Source of the DNA: CAZQFV01 sp964592645 | GTDB taxonomy: Bacteria > Chloroflexota > Chloroflexia > DTKN01 | Reading direction: 5' to 3' | Length of the DNA stretch: 34,679 bases | Assembly: GCA_964592645.1 (NCBI GenBank) | Contig: CAZQFV010000032.1 | Coordinates: 1-34,679 of the forward strand | Shown: positions 22,300 to 30,435 of the stretch, in pieces | Position numbering within the stretch: position 1 is the stretch's first letter | How the letters are laid out: each line of letters begins with the position of its first letter | Notes under the pieces: generated by a model | Seen by the model: only the letters and a program-made list of their open reading frames with translations | Told to the model about the DNA's origin: nothing | Databases searched by the model: none | Program-made: the position numbers and the translations under genes

Positions 22300-25149
22300 A
22301 TGAAGTGCCGTCGCGCCCTCGGCCTTGCCCTGCTGATCCTGCTGGCCCTGGCCGGCTCCCGGTATCCGCCGCCGGCCGCGGCCCAGGGGCCCACGCCCGC
22401 CCCCGCGGGCTGCCCCACCCCCCACCTCCTCCCGCCGGCCGACGAGGAGACCATCCGCCGCCTGGCCGCCGCCCTGCTCGCCAACTACCACGCCGACGCG
22501 GTCGGCAGTTGGGACATCGTCACCATCACCGGGCTGGAGGATTGGGGCATCGTAGCCATCGCCCCGCACGGCGCCGTCGGCGACGCCGACATCCTGATCG
22601 CCCACCGCCAGGACGGCGCCTGGCAGGTGGCCCTGCCGGACTCACCCGCGTTCCGCGCCTGGCTGCCCGCCGTCCCCACGGAGCTGCTGGTCCCCTTCCC
22701 CGAGCGCGGCCGCTTCGTCGTCACGCCGGAACCGACCGCCCCCACCCTCGGCCTCTACAAGCTGCCCTACCTGTGCGGCGCCAGCGCCTACGCCTCGCGG
22801 GCCGGCGCCGACCACAACAACGCCATCGACTTTCTCATCGCCGCCGTCTCGGGGACAGACGTCGTCGTGGCCGCCGAGGCCGGCTGGGTCTACCGCATCG
22901 CGCAGAACTATACCGCCTGCTGCTGCGCAGCCGGGTACTCCTCCAACTCGGTGGTCATCCGCCACGCCAACGGCGAGTACTCCTACTACCTCCACCTGCA
23001 GGCCGGCAGCGTGCTGGTCCAACCGGGCGCCCAGGTCTACCAGGGCCAGCCCATCGCCCTGGAGGGGGATGTCGGCTACACCTGCTCCACCGCCACCGGG
23101 AGCTGCCACAGCCGCTTCTGCGATGTGCCCGGGGACTATGACTACTGCTGCGAGCATCTGCACTTCGAGGTCCGCACCAACGGCGACTACGGCGGCGTGG
23201 CCCTGGAGCCGCGCTTCGCCGACGTCGCCGGGGAGTTCGTGCAGACCGGGCGCACCTACACCTCAGGCAACTGCCCCAACCCCGGCCCGACGACGACGCA
23301 CACTTTCTCCGGCACGCCGGGCGATGCCCCCTGGTTCCTCTCGCCGGTCCAGGTGACACTCACCGCCCAGGCCAGCGGCGGTTGCAACGTGCTGGCCACC
23401 TACTACCGGCTGGACGACAGCGACTGGCTCCCCTACGCCGCTCCCTTTGTCGTCTCCGGCGAAGGGGAACACGCCCTGCGCTACTACTCCGTGGACGACT
23501 GCGGCAATCAGGAGACCCCGGGGCCGGCCGTGCCCCTGGGGATCGATCTCCACGACCCCCGCAACCCGACCGCGGCCGCCCCCGGCTGCCGGGGCGAGAA
23601 CAACCTCTGGCAGGACCGCTGCGCCGACGCGTCGTTCACCTGGTCCGGCGCCGGCGACATAGGCAGCGGCCTGCGCGACTATGCCCTCTACTGGGGCCCA
23701 CAGCCGCAGGGGCAGCCCACCGCCTACGTCACCTCCCCGGCCTACGACCCCGGCCCCGTCCCCGAGGGCGTCCCCTACTTCCTGCGGCTGTCCGCGCGCG
23801 ACCAGGCCGGCCGCCGCGCCCCCGCGGCCACCCTCTTTGTCCTGCGCTACGACGCCACCCCGCCGGCCGCCGCCTTGAGCATCGCCGGCGGGCTCTCCAC
23901 CACCCAGCAGGTCGCCGTGCGCCTGGACATCGCCGCCGCCGATGCCGGCAGCGGGCCGGCAGAGATGCGCCTCTCGGACAACGGACTGGATTGGTCGGCG
24001 TGGCAGCCCTACGCTTCCCAATCCACCTGGGCCCTCCCGGCCCTGGACGGGCGCGCCTACACCGTCTCCCTCCAGGTGCGCGACCGCGCCGGCAACGTCG
24101 GCGCCGCCGCCGATTCCATCTACCTGGACCTGACGCCCCCGCCGCCCCACTCACCGGGCTTCCGCCTGTGCAGCAGCGTGGTGGACATGGGCGGAGGGGC
24201 CGGCTTCGCCTCGCCCGGCTTCCGCCTGACCGCCGCCGTGGGACAGCCCTGGGGCGGGGCCGCCGGCAGCAGCGCCGGCTTCCGCGCCGGGTCCGGCTTC
24301 CTGGCCGCCGTCGGCGGCTGTCCGCCCATCAGCAGCTCGGCCGAACCGCCGACGCTGACGCAGGGGGTCGTGGCGGCGGGCGGCGGCCTGCGCAGCGGCT
24401 CCACCTACCGCCTGGGCGACACCGCCGGGGAAGCGGCCGTCTCGTCCGGCGCGGCCTCCAGCAGCCCCAGCTACCGCCTGGCCGGCGGCTTCTGGGCCGG
24501 CATCGGCGGCGCCGTGCCGCCTCCACCGACGCTGCCCACCCCCACGCCCGTCTTCCCGCCGACGCTGCGGCCCCAACCCACGCCCACCCGGCCCCCATCC
24601 GATTTCGGCCTGGCCATCAACGACGGGGCCGCCTTCACCAACCGGGCCGCCGTGACCCTGACGCTGTGGGCGCCGGGGGTGAACCGGGCGCGCTTCAGCA
24701 ACACTGCCGATTGGGTGGGGGTACTCTGGGAGAGCCACCGTCCGACACACACCTGGACCATCAGCACGGCCGGCTCCTACTTCGAGCCCCGCACCGTGTT
24801 CGCCCAGTTCCGCGACGCCGCCGGCGTCGTCTACGGGGACTACCAGGACGGCATCCTCTACGACCCGGTGCCGCCCACGGGCACCGTATCGATCGTCCGC
24901 TGGGGGACACTCACCGCCACCGTGCGGCTGCGGGCCGGCGACGACAACAGCGGCGTCGGCTGGATGCGCCTGGCCGGGGACGAGCCTGGGCTGATCGCCG
25001 CGCCCTGGGAACCCTTCGCGCCCACCGCGGTGGTGACGCCGACGGCCGGCCGCGTCTATGCCCAGTTCCGCGACCGGGCCGGGAACCTCTCGGCGCCGGC
25101 CTCCGCCGGCCCGGAGCGCCGCGTGTATCTGCCGCTGGTCGAACGCTGA
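22300..25149 (+). CDS. Secreted M23-type peptidase-like protein with Ig-like repeats
   Basis: A 949-aa exported protein. A signal peptide (1-28, A-L-G-L-A-L-L-I-L-L-A-L-A) precedes a small N-terminal domain to about 145. An M23/LytM-like domain spans about 150-300: H172-x4-D177, Y-L-H232-L, and E-H286-L-H288-F-E. It contains two unusual cysteine-rich inserts (C207-C209 and C262, C269, C274, C283, C284). After it come Ig-like and OmpL47-like modules (about 305-620, with Y-Y-R-L-D-D-S-D-W and Y-Y-S-V-D-D-C-G-N), Gly/Ser-rich repeats (about 620-745), a Pro/Thr-rich linker and further Ig-like modules. The protein ends V-Y-L-P-L-V-E-R, a C-terminal pattern I associate with secreted Chloroflexota proteins. 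The ATG has GAGGAGG upstream. It may cleave peptidoglycan or act as a surface adhesin. Confidence 0.82.
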   Translation: MKCRRALGLALLILLALAGSRYPPPAAAQGPTPAPAGCPTPHLLPPADEETIRRLAAALLANYHADAVGSWDIVTITGLEDWGIVAIAPHGAVGDADILIAHRQDGAWQVALPDSPAFRAWLPAVPTELLVPFPERGRFVVTPEPTAPTLGLYKLPYLCGASAYASRAGADHNNAIDFLIAAVSGTDVVVAAEAGWVYRIAQNYTACCCAAGYSSNSVVIRHANGEYSYYLHLQAGSVLVQPGAQVYQGQPIALEGDVGYTCSTATGSCHSRFCDVPGDYDYCCEHLHFEVRTNGDYGGVALEPRFADVAGEFVQTGRTYTSGNCPNPGPTTTHTFSGTPGDAPWFLSPVQVTLTAQASGGCNVLATYYRLDDSDWLPYAAPFVVSGEGEHALRYYSVDDCGNQETPGPAVPLGIDLHDPRNPTAAAPGCRGENNLWQDRCADASFTWSGAGDIGSGLRDYALYWGPQPQGQPTAYVTSPAYDPGPVPEGVPYFLRLSARDQAGRRAPAATLFVLRYDATPPAAALSIAGGLSTTQQVAVRLDIAAADAGSGPAEMRLSDNGLDWSAWQPYASQSTWALPALDGRAYTVSLQVRDRAGNVGAAADSIYLDLTPPPPHSPGFRLCSSVVDMGGGAGFASPGFRLTAAVGQPWGGAAGSSAGFRAGSGFLAAVGGCPPISSSAEPPTLTQGVVAAGGGLRSGSTYRLGDTAGEAAVSSGAASSSPSYRLAGGFWAGIGGAVPPPPTLPTPTPVFPPTLRPQPTPTRPPSDFGLAINDGAAFTNRAAVTLTLWAPGVNRARFSNTADWVGVLWESHRPTHTWTISTAGSYFEPRTVFAQFRDAAGVVYGDYQDGILYDPVPPTGTVSIVRWGTLTATVRLRAGDDNSGVGWMRLAGDEPGLIAAPWEPFAPTAVVTPTAGRVYAQFRDRAGNLSAPASAGPERRVYLPLVER

Positions 25150-25182
25150 CATCCCCGCTCACCACGGGGGCTCAAAGATTGG

Positions 25183-25236
25183 AACCACAAAGGCACCGAG
25201 GATGCTCCGAATTCTTCGTGCCTGGGTGTCTTTGGG
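25183..25236. repeat. Degenerate long inverted repeat (REP/MITE-like)
   Basis: The 125-bp gap after the M23 gene contains ACCACAAAGGCACCGAGGA and, after GAATT, CTTCGTGCCTGGGTGTCTTTGG. These are decayed, roughly complementary arms. The same CACAAAG...CTTTGTG style is widespread in environmental genomes as small repeat elements. A second GGGTGTCTT(T/G)GGG copy at 25253-25265 follows the one at 25224-25236. The element lies at the 3' ends of converging genes. Confidence 0.45.
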
Positions 25237-25274
25237 CGACACGAGCAGTTTGGGGTGTCTTGGGGAGTTGGCGC

Positions 25275-26120
25275 TCAGGGCGCGACGACATAGCCCACGC
25301 CCACGGCTTGAGGGCCGACGTGGGTGGCGACCACCTGGCCGGCCGGCAGCACCAGGATCTGGTCGCGGGGAAAGGCCGGTGTCAGCGCATCGGCGACGGC
25401 CAGCGCGTCCTGCGGACAGCCGACATGCATCACCGCCACGCGCTCCAGGGTCCCTTCCGCGGCCACCACCTCCACGAGCCGCCGCAGGCCGGCCCTGCGG
25501 CTGCGCACGCGATCGTATACCGCCAGGACCCCTTTCTCCAGCCCGACGATCGGGCGAATGTCCAGCAACGAGCCGATCAGCTCCTGCGCCCGGCCGATGC
25601 GGCCGCCGCGCCGCAGGTGCTCCAGGCTCTCCAGCAGGGCCCGGACATAGACCCGCCGCTTCATCTCCTCCACCAGGGCCACGATCTCCTCCAGCGGGCG
25701 CCCCTCCCGGGCCGCCTCGGCCGCCGCCAGGACCAGCCAGCCGATAGCCATCGAGAGTTGCCCCGTGTCCACCACGGCGACCCGGCCGTCGACCTGGTCG
25801 GACGCCAGGAGGGCCGACTGCACCGTCCCGCTGAGCGCGCTCGAGAGATGGATGGAGACGGCCTCGCCGCCGCCGGCCACCGCATGCTCATAGATCCGCT
25901 TGAACATACCGATTGAGGGCTGCGAGGTGCGGGGGAACTCCCCGGCGAACAGCCGCGCCGTGAACCCCTCGACCGTCAGGTCGACGCCGTCACGGAACGA
26001 CTGTTCCCCAAAGTGCACATAGAGCGGAACAACCTCGATGCCCCAGCGGGCCGCCAGGTCCGCGGGCAGGTCGGCAGAGCTGTCGGTGATGATACGCACG
26101 CGGCGGGGCACCTGGAGCAC
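25275..26120 (-). CDS. fakB: DegV family protein, intact FakB-type fatty-acid-binding subunit
   Basis: A 281-aa DegV protein. In the fatty-acid kinase system FakB binds a fatty acid and presents it to FakA for phosphorylation. All hallmarks are present: T-D-S-S-A-D-L-P (12-19), T65-S-Q-P-S, S93-S-A-L-S-G-T, L-R-R-G-G-R-I (169-175) and A-T-H267-V-G-P near the C-terminus. Thr, Ser and His at these places hold the carboxylate in characterised FakB proteins (family knowledge). It starts with GTG at 26120, one base after the stop of the preceding degV gene, with GGAGG about 7 nt away; further GTG codons follow. It is the last gene of the operon asp23-fakA-degV-degV. The gene end lies in a gap holding a decayed inverted repeat. 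Confidence 0.9.
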   Translation of the reverse strand: MLQVPRRVRIITDSSADLPADLAARWGIEVVPLYVHFGEQSFRDGVDLTVEGFTARLFAGEFPRTSQPSIGMFKRIYEHAVAGGGEAVSIHLSSALSGTVQSALLASDQVDGRVAVVDTGQLSMAIGWLVLAAAEAAREGRPLEEIVALVEEMKRRVYVRALLESLEHLRRGGRIGRAQELIGSLLDIRPIVGLEKGVLAVYDRVRSRRAGLRRLVEVVAAEGTLERVAVMHVGCPQDALAVADALTPAFPRDQILVLPAGQVVATHVGPQAVGVGYVVAP

Positions 26121-26121
26121 G

Positions 26122-26958
26122 CTAGTCCTCCTCGTACACCGCCACGGCCATCCCGCCCGGTCCGATCAACGTGCCGATCAGCGGGCCGTAGCGGGTGACG
26201 GTCACCTTGCGCGCCGGATAGATCAGGTCTATCCGCTCCAAGAGCCCTTCCACATCCTCCGGGGTCGTGCTGTAGAGCACCGAGATCGCCCGCATCTCGG
26301 GAAAGTCCTCGATGAAGCTGTAGAGGCCGTCCAGCGCCCGCAGCCGGGTGCGCGGCCGCTCATAGGCCAGGAGCGTCCCCTCGTTCAACACCAACAGCGG
26401 CTTGGTCCGGGCCATAAGCTGAACCTGGGAGTTCGGGAACAGGTTGCTGCGTTTCAAATAGTTCAGGTCCTCGCAAAAGGCCAGCAGATGGCTATGGCGG
26501 ATCATCCAGTGGACGCGGTCGATAACCTCCTCCACCTCGAACCCGGCCCGGGCGCTGCGCGCCGCCTCCAGGATGATAAAGCCCAAGGCCATGCTGACGG
26601 AGAGCGAATCGATCGTCTCCACCCGGCAGGTGGAGGGGGGCAGGGCCGCCCGCGCCCGGCTGGCCATCAGGAAGGTGTCGCTGAGCAGGCTGGACACGTG
26701 GATGGAAAGGATGGCGTCGTATTGCTCGCTCAAGCGCCGGTAGAGCTTCTCAAAGACCTCGGCACTGGGCGCCACGATCCGCGGCCAGGCCCCCTGCTGC
26801 AAGCGGGCATAGAACTGGCCGCTGTCCATGTCGATCCCATCCCGATAGCGTTCTGACCCCAGGGAGATGTTCTGGGGAACGACGACGATCCCCAACTGGC
26901 GGCGTTCCCGCGCGGGTAGATCGGCAGCGCTATCGGTCACAATACAGATCCTGGCCAT
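26122..26958 (-). CDS. Divergent DegV-family protein lacking FakB hallmark residues
   Basis: A 278-aa DegV paralogue of the next gene. The fold is kept: T-D-S-A-A-D-L-P (8-15) and S89-S-L-L-S-D-T. Several hallmark positions have changed. T-S-Q-P-S is I61-V-A-P-S, the R-G-G-R-I motif is replaced by K-R-S-N-L-F (169-174), and the C-terminal His of H-x-G-P is L264. These are the positions expected to grip the fatty-acid carboxylate or contact FakA, so it may bind another ligand, regulate the complex or be inactive. It remains full length with no frameshift, so it is not simply a decaying gene. The ATG at 26958 lies 22 nt after the fakA stop; its Shine-Dalgarno is weak. Confidence 0.85.
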   Translation of the reverse strand: MARICIVTDSAADLPARERRQLGIVVVPQNISLGSERYRDGIDMDSGQFYARLQQGAWPRIVAPSAEVFEKLYRRLSEQYDAILSIHVSSLLSDTFLMASRARAALPPSTCRVETIDSLSVSMALGFIILEAARSARAGFEVEEVIDRVHWMIRHSHLLAFCEDLNYLKRSNLFPNSQVQLMARTKPLLVLNEGTLLAYERPRTRLRALDGLYSFIEDFPEMRAISVLYSTTPEDVEGLLERIDLIYPARKVTVTRYGPLIGTLIGPGGMAVAVYEED

Positions 26959-26980
26959 ATGCCCGTTCCCTGCGCAACAA

Positions 26981-28681
26981 CTACTCGGCGGACAAGATAT
27001 AGCGATAGTAGGGTTGTCCGCCGTAGACCAGCTCGACCTCCTGGTCCGGGTAGTTCCGGCGAATCCGCTCTGCCGTGCGCTCGGCTTCCTCGGTGGTAAC
27101 GTCCTGCCCATAGTAAACGGTGACCAACTCCAAATCGGCTGCCCCCATGCGCTCCAAGATCTCGTCGATCACCGCGGCCTCATCTTCCCCGGACACCTCC
27201 AATACCCCGTTCAACAGGCCGATGATCTGGCCCTCCTTCACGTGGAGCCCGTTCAGGCTCACGTCGCGGATGGCGTAGGTCACTTCGGCCGTCTGGATCG
27301 CCGCGGCGCTCTGCTCCATCGCCGCGGCGTTGGTCTCCAGGTCTGCCTCGTAGTTGAAGGCGATCAGTGCGGACACGCCCTGCGGGACGGTCTCCGTGGG
27401 CACGACGCACACCTCCTTGCCGGCCAGCGCCGCCGCCTGACGGGCCGTCATCACCACGTTGCCGTTGTTCGGCAGGACGATGACCTGGTTGCAGGGCAGG
27501 GACTGGATGGCCTGGAGCAACTGCTCGGCGCTGGGGTTCATCGTCTGCCCACCGGGGACGATGGCCGCCGCGCCCATACTGCGGAGCACCTTGTCAAAGC
27601 CCTCGCCGGGGGAAACCGCGATCACCATAATGGGGCGCGCAGGAGTCTCCAACGGCACGGCCGGCAGGGCCGGGGCGCCGGCCTGCCGCGTGCGCAGGTT
27701 GGCCCGCTGTTCGTCCATGTTGGTGATCTCGATCTGCCGCAGCGAGCCCAGCCCCACCGCATAGTCCAGGATCGTGCCCGGGTGTTCGGTGTGGACATGC
27801 ACCTTGACCCAGTGCTCATCGCCCGCGACCACAGCCGAGCTCCCCAGGCGCGAGATGTGCTCACGGATCGCTTCCACCTGCAGGTCCTGCCCCCAAAGGA
27901 TAAAGTTTGTGCAGTAGCCGAACTCTTCGTCCCCGTGTACGTCCACGAAGGCCATCTCCTCTGGGAAAGGCACCCTGGACCCCACCAGCCGCTGCTCCAA
28001 CTCGCCGTTGAAAAAGTAAAGCATCCCCTGGAAGAGCACGGCCAACCCCTGCCCGCCGGCATCCACAACACCCGCCTCGCGCAGGATGGCCAGCAGGGTG
28101 GGGGTGCGCTCGACCGAGGCCCAGGCCTCCTTGACCGCTTCGCCCAGCACATTCAGGAGACCGGGGTCCCGCCGGGCGGCCCGGGCCGCCGCCTCGGCGC
28201 TGTCCTTCATCACCGTGAGGATGGTGCCCTCCACCGGCTTGCTCACGGCGCGATAGGCAGTCTGGGTGGCGCCCTGCAGCGCATCGGCCAGCTTGGGCCC
28301 ATCAAAGGTAACGCTCCCCTCCAGCGCGCGCGCCATGCCGCGGATGATCTGGGAGAGGATCACCCCGGAGTTGCCGCGGGCGCCCATCAGCGCGCCATGC
28401 GAGAGGGCCGCCGCCACTTCGCCAGCCGTATCCAACGGCCGGGACTCCACTTCCTTGAGGGCCGATTCCATGGTCAGCATCATGTTCGTGCCCGTATCGC
28501 CGTCCGGCACGGGAAAGACGTTCAAGGCGTTGACATCGGCGGCATGGGCAGCCAGCCACTTGGCCGCCCCCTGGAAAGCCCGGTACAACGTCTGCCCATC
28601 GCAGCGCTGCAACGGACCGCTCGGTGCCCGCGCCCCGGCCGCAACAGCGGCCAAACTTGCCGCATCGAATCCTCGTTCCAA
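26981..28681 (-). CDS. fakA: Fatty-acid kinase catalytic subunit FakA (DAK2/YloV family)
   Basis: A 566-aa fatty-acid kinase subunit that phosphorylates FakB-bound fatty acids to acyl-phosphates for membrane phospholipid synthesis. The N-terminal DhaL-type kinase domain has N-V-F-P-V-P-D60-G-D-T-G-T-N66, A-R-G-N-S-G (101-106) and D-A-G-G-Q-G (207-212). The middle domain keeps likely zinc ligands: C257 in G-Y-C-T-N and H295, H297 in V-K-V-H-V-H-T-E-H-P-G. The C-terminal DegV-like domain follows (about 350-566). The TTG at 28681 is preferred: it has GGAGGA (28689-28694) 7 nt upstream and lies 58 bp after the asp23 stop, whereas earlier starts overlap asp23. A TTG at 28696 is an alternative. It sits between asp23 and two degV genes. 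Confidence 0.93.
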   Translation of the reverse strand: MERGFDAASLAAVAAGARAPSGPLQRCDGQTLYRAFQGAAKWLAAHAADVNALNVFPVPDGDTGTNMMLTMESALKEVESRPLDTAGEVAAALSHGALMGARGNSGVILSQIIRGMARALEGSVTFDGPKLADALQGATQTAYRAVSKPVEGTILTVMKDSAEAAARAARRDPGLLNVLGEAVKEAWASVERTPTLLAILREAGVVDAGGQGLAVLFQGMLYFFNGELEQRLVGSRVPFPEEMAFVDVHGDEEFGYCTNFILWGQDLQVEAIREHISRLGSSAVVAGDEHWVKVHVHTEHPGTILDYAVGLGSLRQIEITNMDEQRANLRTRQAGAPALPAVPLETPARPIMVIAVSPGEGFDKVLRSMGAAAIVPGGQTMNPSAEQLLQAIQSLPCNQVIVLPNNGNVVMTARQAAALAGKEVCVVPTETVPQGVSALIAFNYEADLETNAAAMEQSAAAIQTAEVTYAIRDVSLNGLHVKEGQIIGLLNGVLEVSGEDEAAVIDEILERMGAADLELVTVYYGQDVTTEEAERTAERIRRNYPDQEVELVYGGQPYYRYILSAE

Positions 28682-28739
28682 CAGTCGTTCCTCCAACCTG
28701 TTATGCTGCGCCCAGGCCGAACCCCGCCGCGGGGCCCTC

Positions 28740-29108
28740 TCAGTGCTCGTTGCCGCCCAGGCGGATCCCCTGGACGTTGACATCGATCCGCGCGACGGGA
28801 ATGCCCAGGGCCTGCTCCACGGCAAATTTGACATTGCTCATCACGTTGCGGGCCACCTCGCTGATCCGCGTGCCATACTCGATGATCACGTAGAGTTCCA
28901 GGAGGATCCGTTCGCCATCCTCCACCCGAACCACCACGCCGCCGGCGCCCTTGGTCGTCGGCAGGAAGCGCGTCCAGATGCCCTGGCGACGGCGTGAGGC
29001 CAGGCCGACAATCCCGTAGCACTGCAGGGCCGCCTCCTCGGCAATGAGCGCGATAATCTGCGGCGACACCTCGATCCGCCCCAGGGACTCACTGTTCTGC
29101 AACCCCAT
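28740..29108 (-). CDS. Asp23/Gls24 family protein
   Basis: A 122-aa Asp23/Gls24 protein. These are membrane-associated proteins linked to cell-envelope stress in Gram-positives. Family features include G-R-I-E-V-S-P-Q-I-I near the N-terminus, then A-L-Q-C-Y-G-I-V-G-L-A, the strand L-L-E-L-Y-V-I-I-E-Y-G and the helix V-x-S-N-V-K-F-A-V-E-Q-A-L-G-I-P-V. The C-terminus ends in a D-V-N-V-Q-G-I-R strand. There is no signal peptide or membrane helix. The ATG at 29108 has AAGGAG about 11 nt upstream; a GTG at 29120 overlaps that site and is less likely. It is the first gene of the operon with fakA and two degV genes and is divergent from rpmB, a gene neighbourhood also seen in Firmicutes. Confidence 0.92.
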   Translation of the reverse strand: MGLQNSESLGRIEVSPQIIALIAEEAALQCYGIVGLASRRRQGIWTRFLPTTKGAGGVVVRVEDGERILLELYVIIEYGTRISEVARNVMSNVKFAVEQALGIPVARIDVNVQGIRLGGNEH

Positions 29109-29157
29109 CGGTTTTCCCACTCCTTTGCTCGTCCGGGCCTACCAAGCGACCCCCCCG

Positions 29158-29185
29158 ATTTTACCATCCGCCGACGATTTGTCAA
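29158..29185 (-). promoter_or_regulatory. Promoter of the asp23-fakA-degV operon
   Basis: On the minus strand, TTGACA (complement of 29180-29185), a 16-nt spacer and TAAAAT (complement of 29158-29163). The -35 box overlaps the -35 box of the rpmB promoter on the other strand. Confidence 0.7.
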
Positions 29186-29207
29186 GACCCCAAAAGTGTG
29201 ATATAAT
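29179..29207 (+). promoter_or_regulatory. Promoter of rpmB
   Basis: TTGTCA (29179-29184), a 17-nt spacer and a perfect TATAAT (29202-29207). The leader to the ATG at 29249 is about 35 nt. Confidence 0.75.
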
Positions 29208-29248
29208 TGCTCCTCGGTTTGAAATTCAGTTTACAGGGGGTGTGTTCG

Positions 29249-29434
29249 ATGTCCGGCAAATGTGATCTGTGCGGAAAGACGCCGCAGTACGGCCACAATG
29301 TCAGCCACTCCAAGCGCCGCACGAACCGGCGCTGGATGCCCAACACCCAGAAGCGCACGCTCTTTCTCAACGGCCGGCGTGTCCGGATCAGCGTGTGCAG
29401 CCGCTGTCTGCGGACCCTCTACAAAACTCACTAG
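29249..29434 (+). CDS. rpmB: 50S ribosomal protein L28, zinc-binding form
   Basis: A 61-aa ribosomal protein of the large subunit. Its start M-S-G-K-C-D-L-C-G-K, the basic core H-S-K-R-R-T-N-R-R-W, and R-V-R-I-S-V-C-S-R-C-L-R-T-L are typical of L28. C5-C8 and C50-C53 make it the C+ form that binds zinc. The ATG at 29249 follows AGGGGG by 8 nt. It is transcribed alone from its own promoter and is closed by a terminator at 29460-29493. It is divergent from asp23. Confidence 0.97.
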   Translation: MSGKCDLCGKTPQYGHNVSHSKRRTNRRWMPNTQKRTLFLNGRRVRISVCSRCLRTLYKTH

Positions 29435-29459
29435 CCCGCGCCTCGCGGTCCACTCCGCC

Positions 29460-29493
29460 GGCCGGCCTGACCCTCACCAGGCCGGCCCCTTTT
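29460..29493 (+). terminator. Intrinsic terminator of rpmB
   Basis: A perfect 10-bp stem (29460-29469 with 29478-29487), an 8-nt loop, then CC and TTTT (29490-29493). It lies between rpmB and the converging prmC gene. Confidence 0.78.
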
Positions 29494-29498
29494 CGTCT

Positions 29499-30365
29499 CT
29501 ACGCCCCACTCCCCGCCCCCGGAAAGGGCCCGATCTCCACCACCCGCGGCCAGCCGGAGTAGTCGGCCCAGCTACGCACCCACACCCGACCGACCAACTC
29601 GCGGACCAGGCCCTGCACCGCTTCGACCTGCCCATCCCCCACCTCCAACATGGCCGTGCCCGCCGGGCCGAGGTGGTCCCGGAGCTGCGGCAACAGGCGC
29701 CGATAGACCGCCAGCCCATCGTCGCCGCCGTCGAGGGCCAGCCGCGGCTCGTAGGCCGTGATGCCCGCGGGCAGCTCATCCCACACCGTATAGGGCGGGT
29801 TCGCCACCAACAGGTCCACGCGCTCGGGCAGCGGGTCGCACAGGTCGCCCAGCAGCAGCGTGACCTGCCGCTCCACTCCGTGCCGGCGCGCGTTCTCCGC
29901 GGCCACTTCCAGGGCTTCGGTGGAGATGTCGGTCGCATAGATCCGCGCCCGGGGCAGGCGCATGGCCAGGGTGATGGCGATGCAGCCGCTGCCCGTGCCG
30001 ATGTCGGCGATGCAGGGGCGTGGGTGCCGGCCGGCCTGCGCCCAGGCCAGCGCCCGCTCGACCAGCACCTCGGTCTCCGGCCGCGGGATCAGCACCCGGC
30101 GGTCCACGCGCCAGGTCAGGCCGAAGAACTCTTTGTGGCCGACCAGATAAGAGACCGGTTCGCCCTGGGCGCGGCGCAGCAGGAGCGCCCGGTAGCGTTC
30201 CTCTTCCTCCGGCGCCAGGGCCCGCTCCGGCCGAGTGTAGAGGTCCACGCGCCGCAGCCCCAGGACATGGGCCAACAGCACCTCGGCATCGAGCCGGGCG
30301 CTGGGCGATCCGGCCGCGGCCAACGCGGCGGCCCCCTGGGCCAACGCTTCCGCTACCAGGTCCAC
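29499..30365 (-). CDS. prmC: Release-factor glutamine methyltransferase PrmC
   Basis: A 288-aa S-adenosylmethionine-dependent enzyme that methylates the Gln of the GGQ motif in release factors RF1 and RF2. The N-terminal helical domain (1-80) recognises the factor. The catalytic domain has the conserved L-I-P-R-P-E-T-E (92-99), the AdoMet loop D121-I-G-T-G-S-G, and the substrate-Gln motif N-P-P-Y (189-192). Length is normal. It starts with GTG at 30365, with AAGGAGGAGG a few nt upstream. In many genomes prmC follows prfA; here it stands alone and converges with rpmB. Confidence 0.95.
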   Translation of the reverse strand: MDLVAEALAQGAAALAAAGSPSARLDAEVLLAHVLGLRRVDLYTRPERALAPEEEERYRALLLRRAQGEPVSYLVGHKEFFGLTWRVDRRVLIPRPETEVLVERALAWAQAGRHPRPCIADIGTGSGCIAITLAMRLPRARIYATDISTEALEVAAENARRHGVERQVTLLLGDLCDPLPERVDLLVANPPYTVWDELPAGITAYEPRLALDGGDDGLAVYRRLLPQLRDHLGPAGTAMLEVGDGQVEAVQGLVRELVGRVWVRSWADYSGWPRVVEIGPFPGAGSGA

Positions 30366-30405
30366 CGCCTCCTCCTTGCCGGGGACGAGTTCCGTCGTCT
30401 TTCCC

Positions 30406-30435
30406 AGTATACCCCACTGCCGGGAGCGCTGTCAA
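30406..30435 (-). promoter_or_regulatory. Promoter of prmC
   Basis: On the minus strand, TTGACA (complement of 30430-30435), an 18-nt spacer and TATACT (complement of 30406-30411). It overlaps the -35 region of the divergent transporter promoter. Confidence 0.7.

Noticed and set aside
23382..25916. An 844-codon plus-strand frame overlapping the M23 protein
   Set aside because: It is a shifted frame of the same strand, rich in Arg/Pro, and it runs past the true stop into the antisense of degV.
26867..28780. A 637-codon plus-strand frame opposite fakA and degV
   Set aside because: fakA and degV are unmistakable on the minus strand and have sensible starts.
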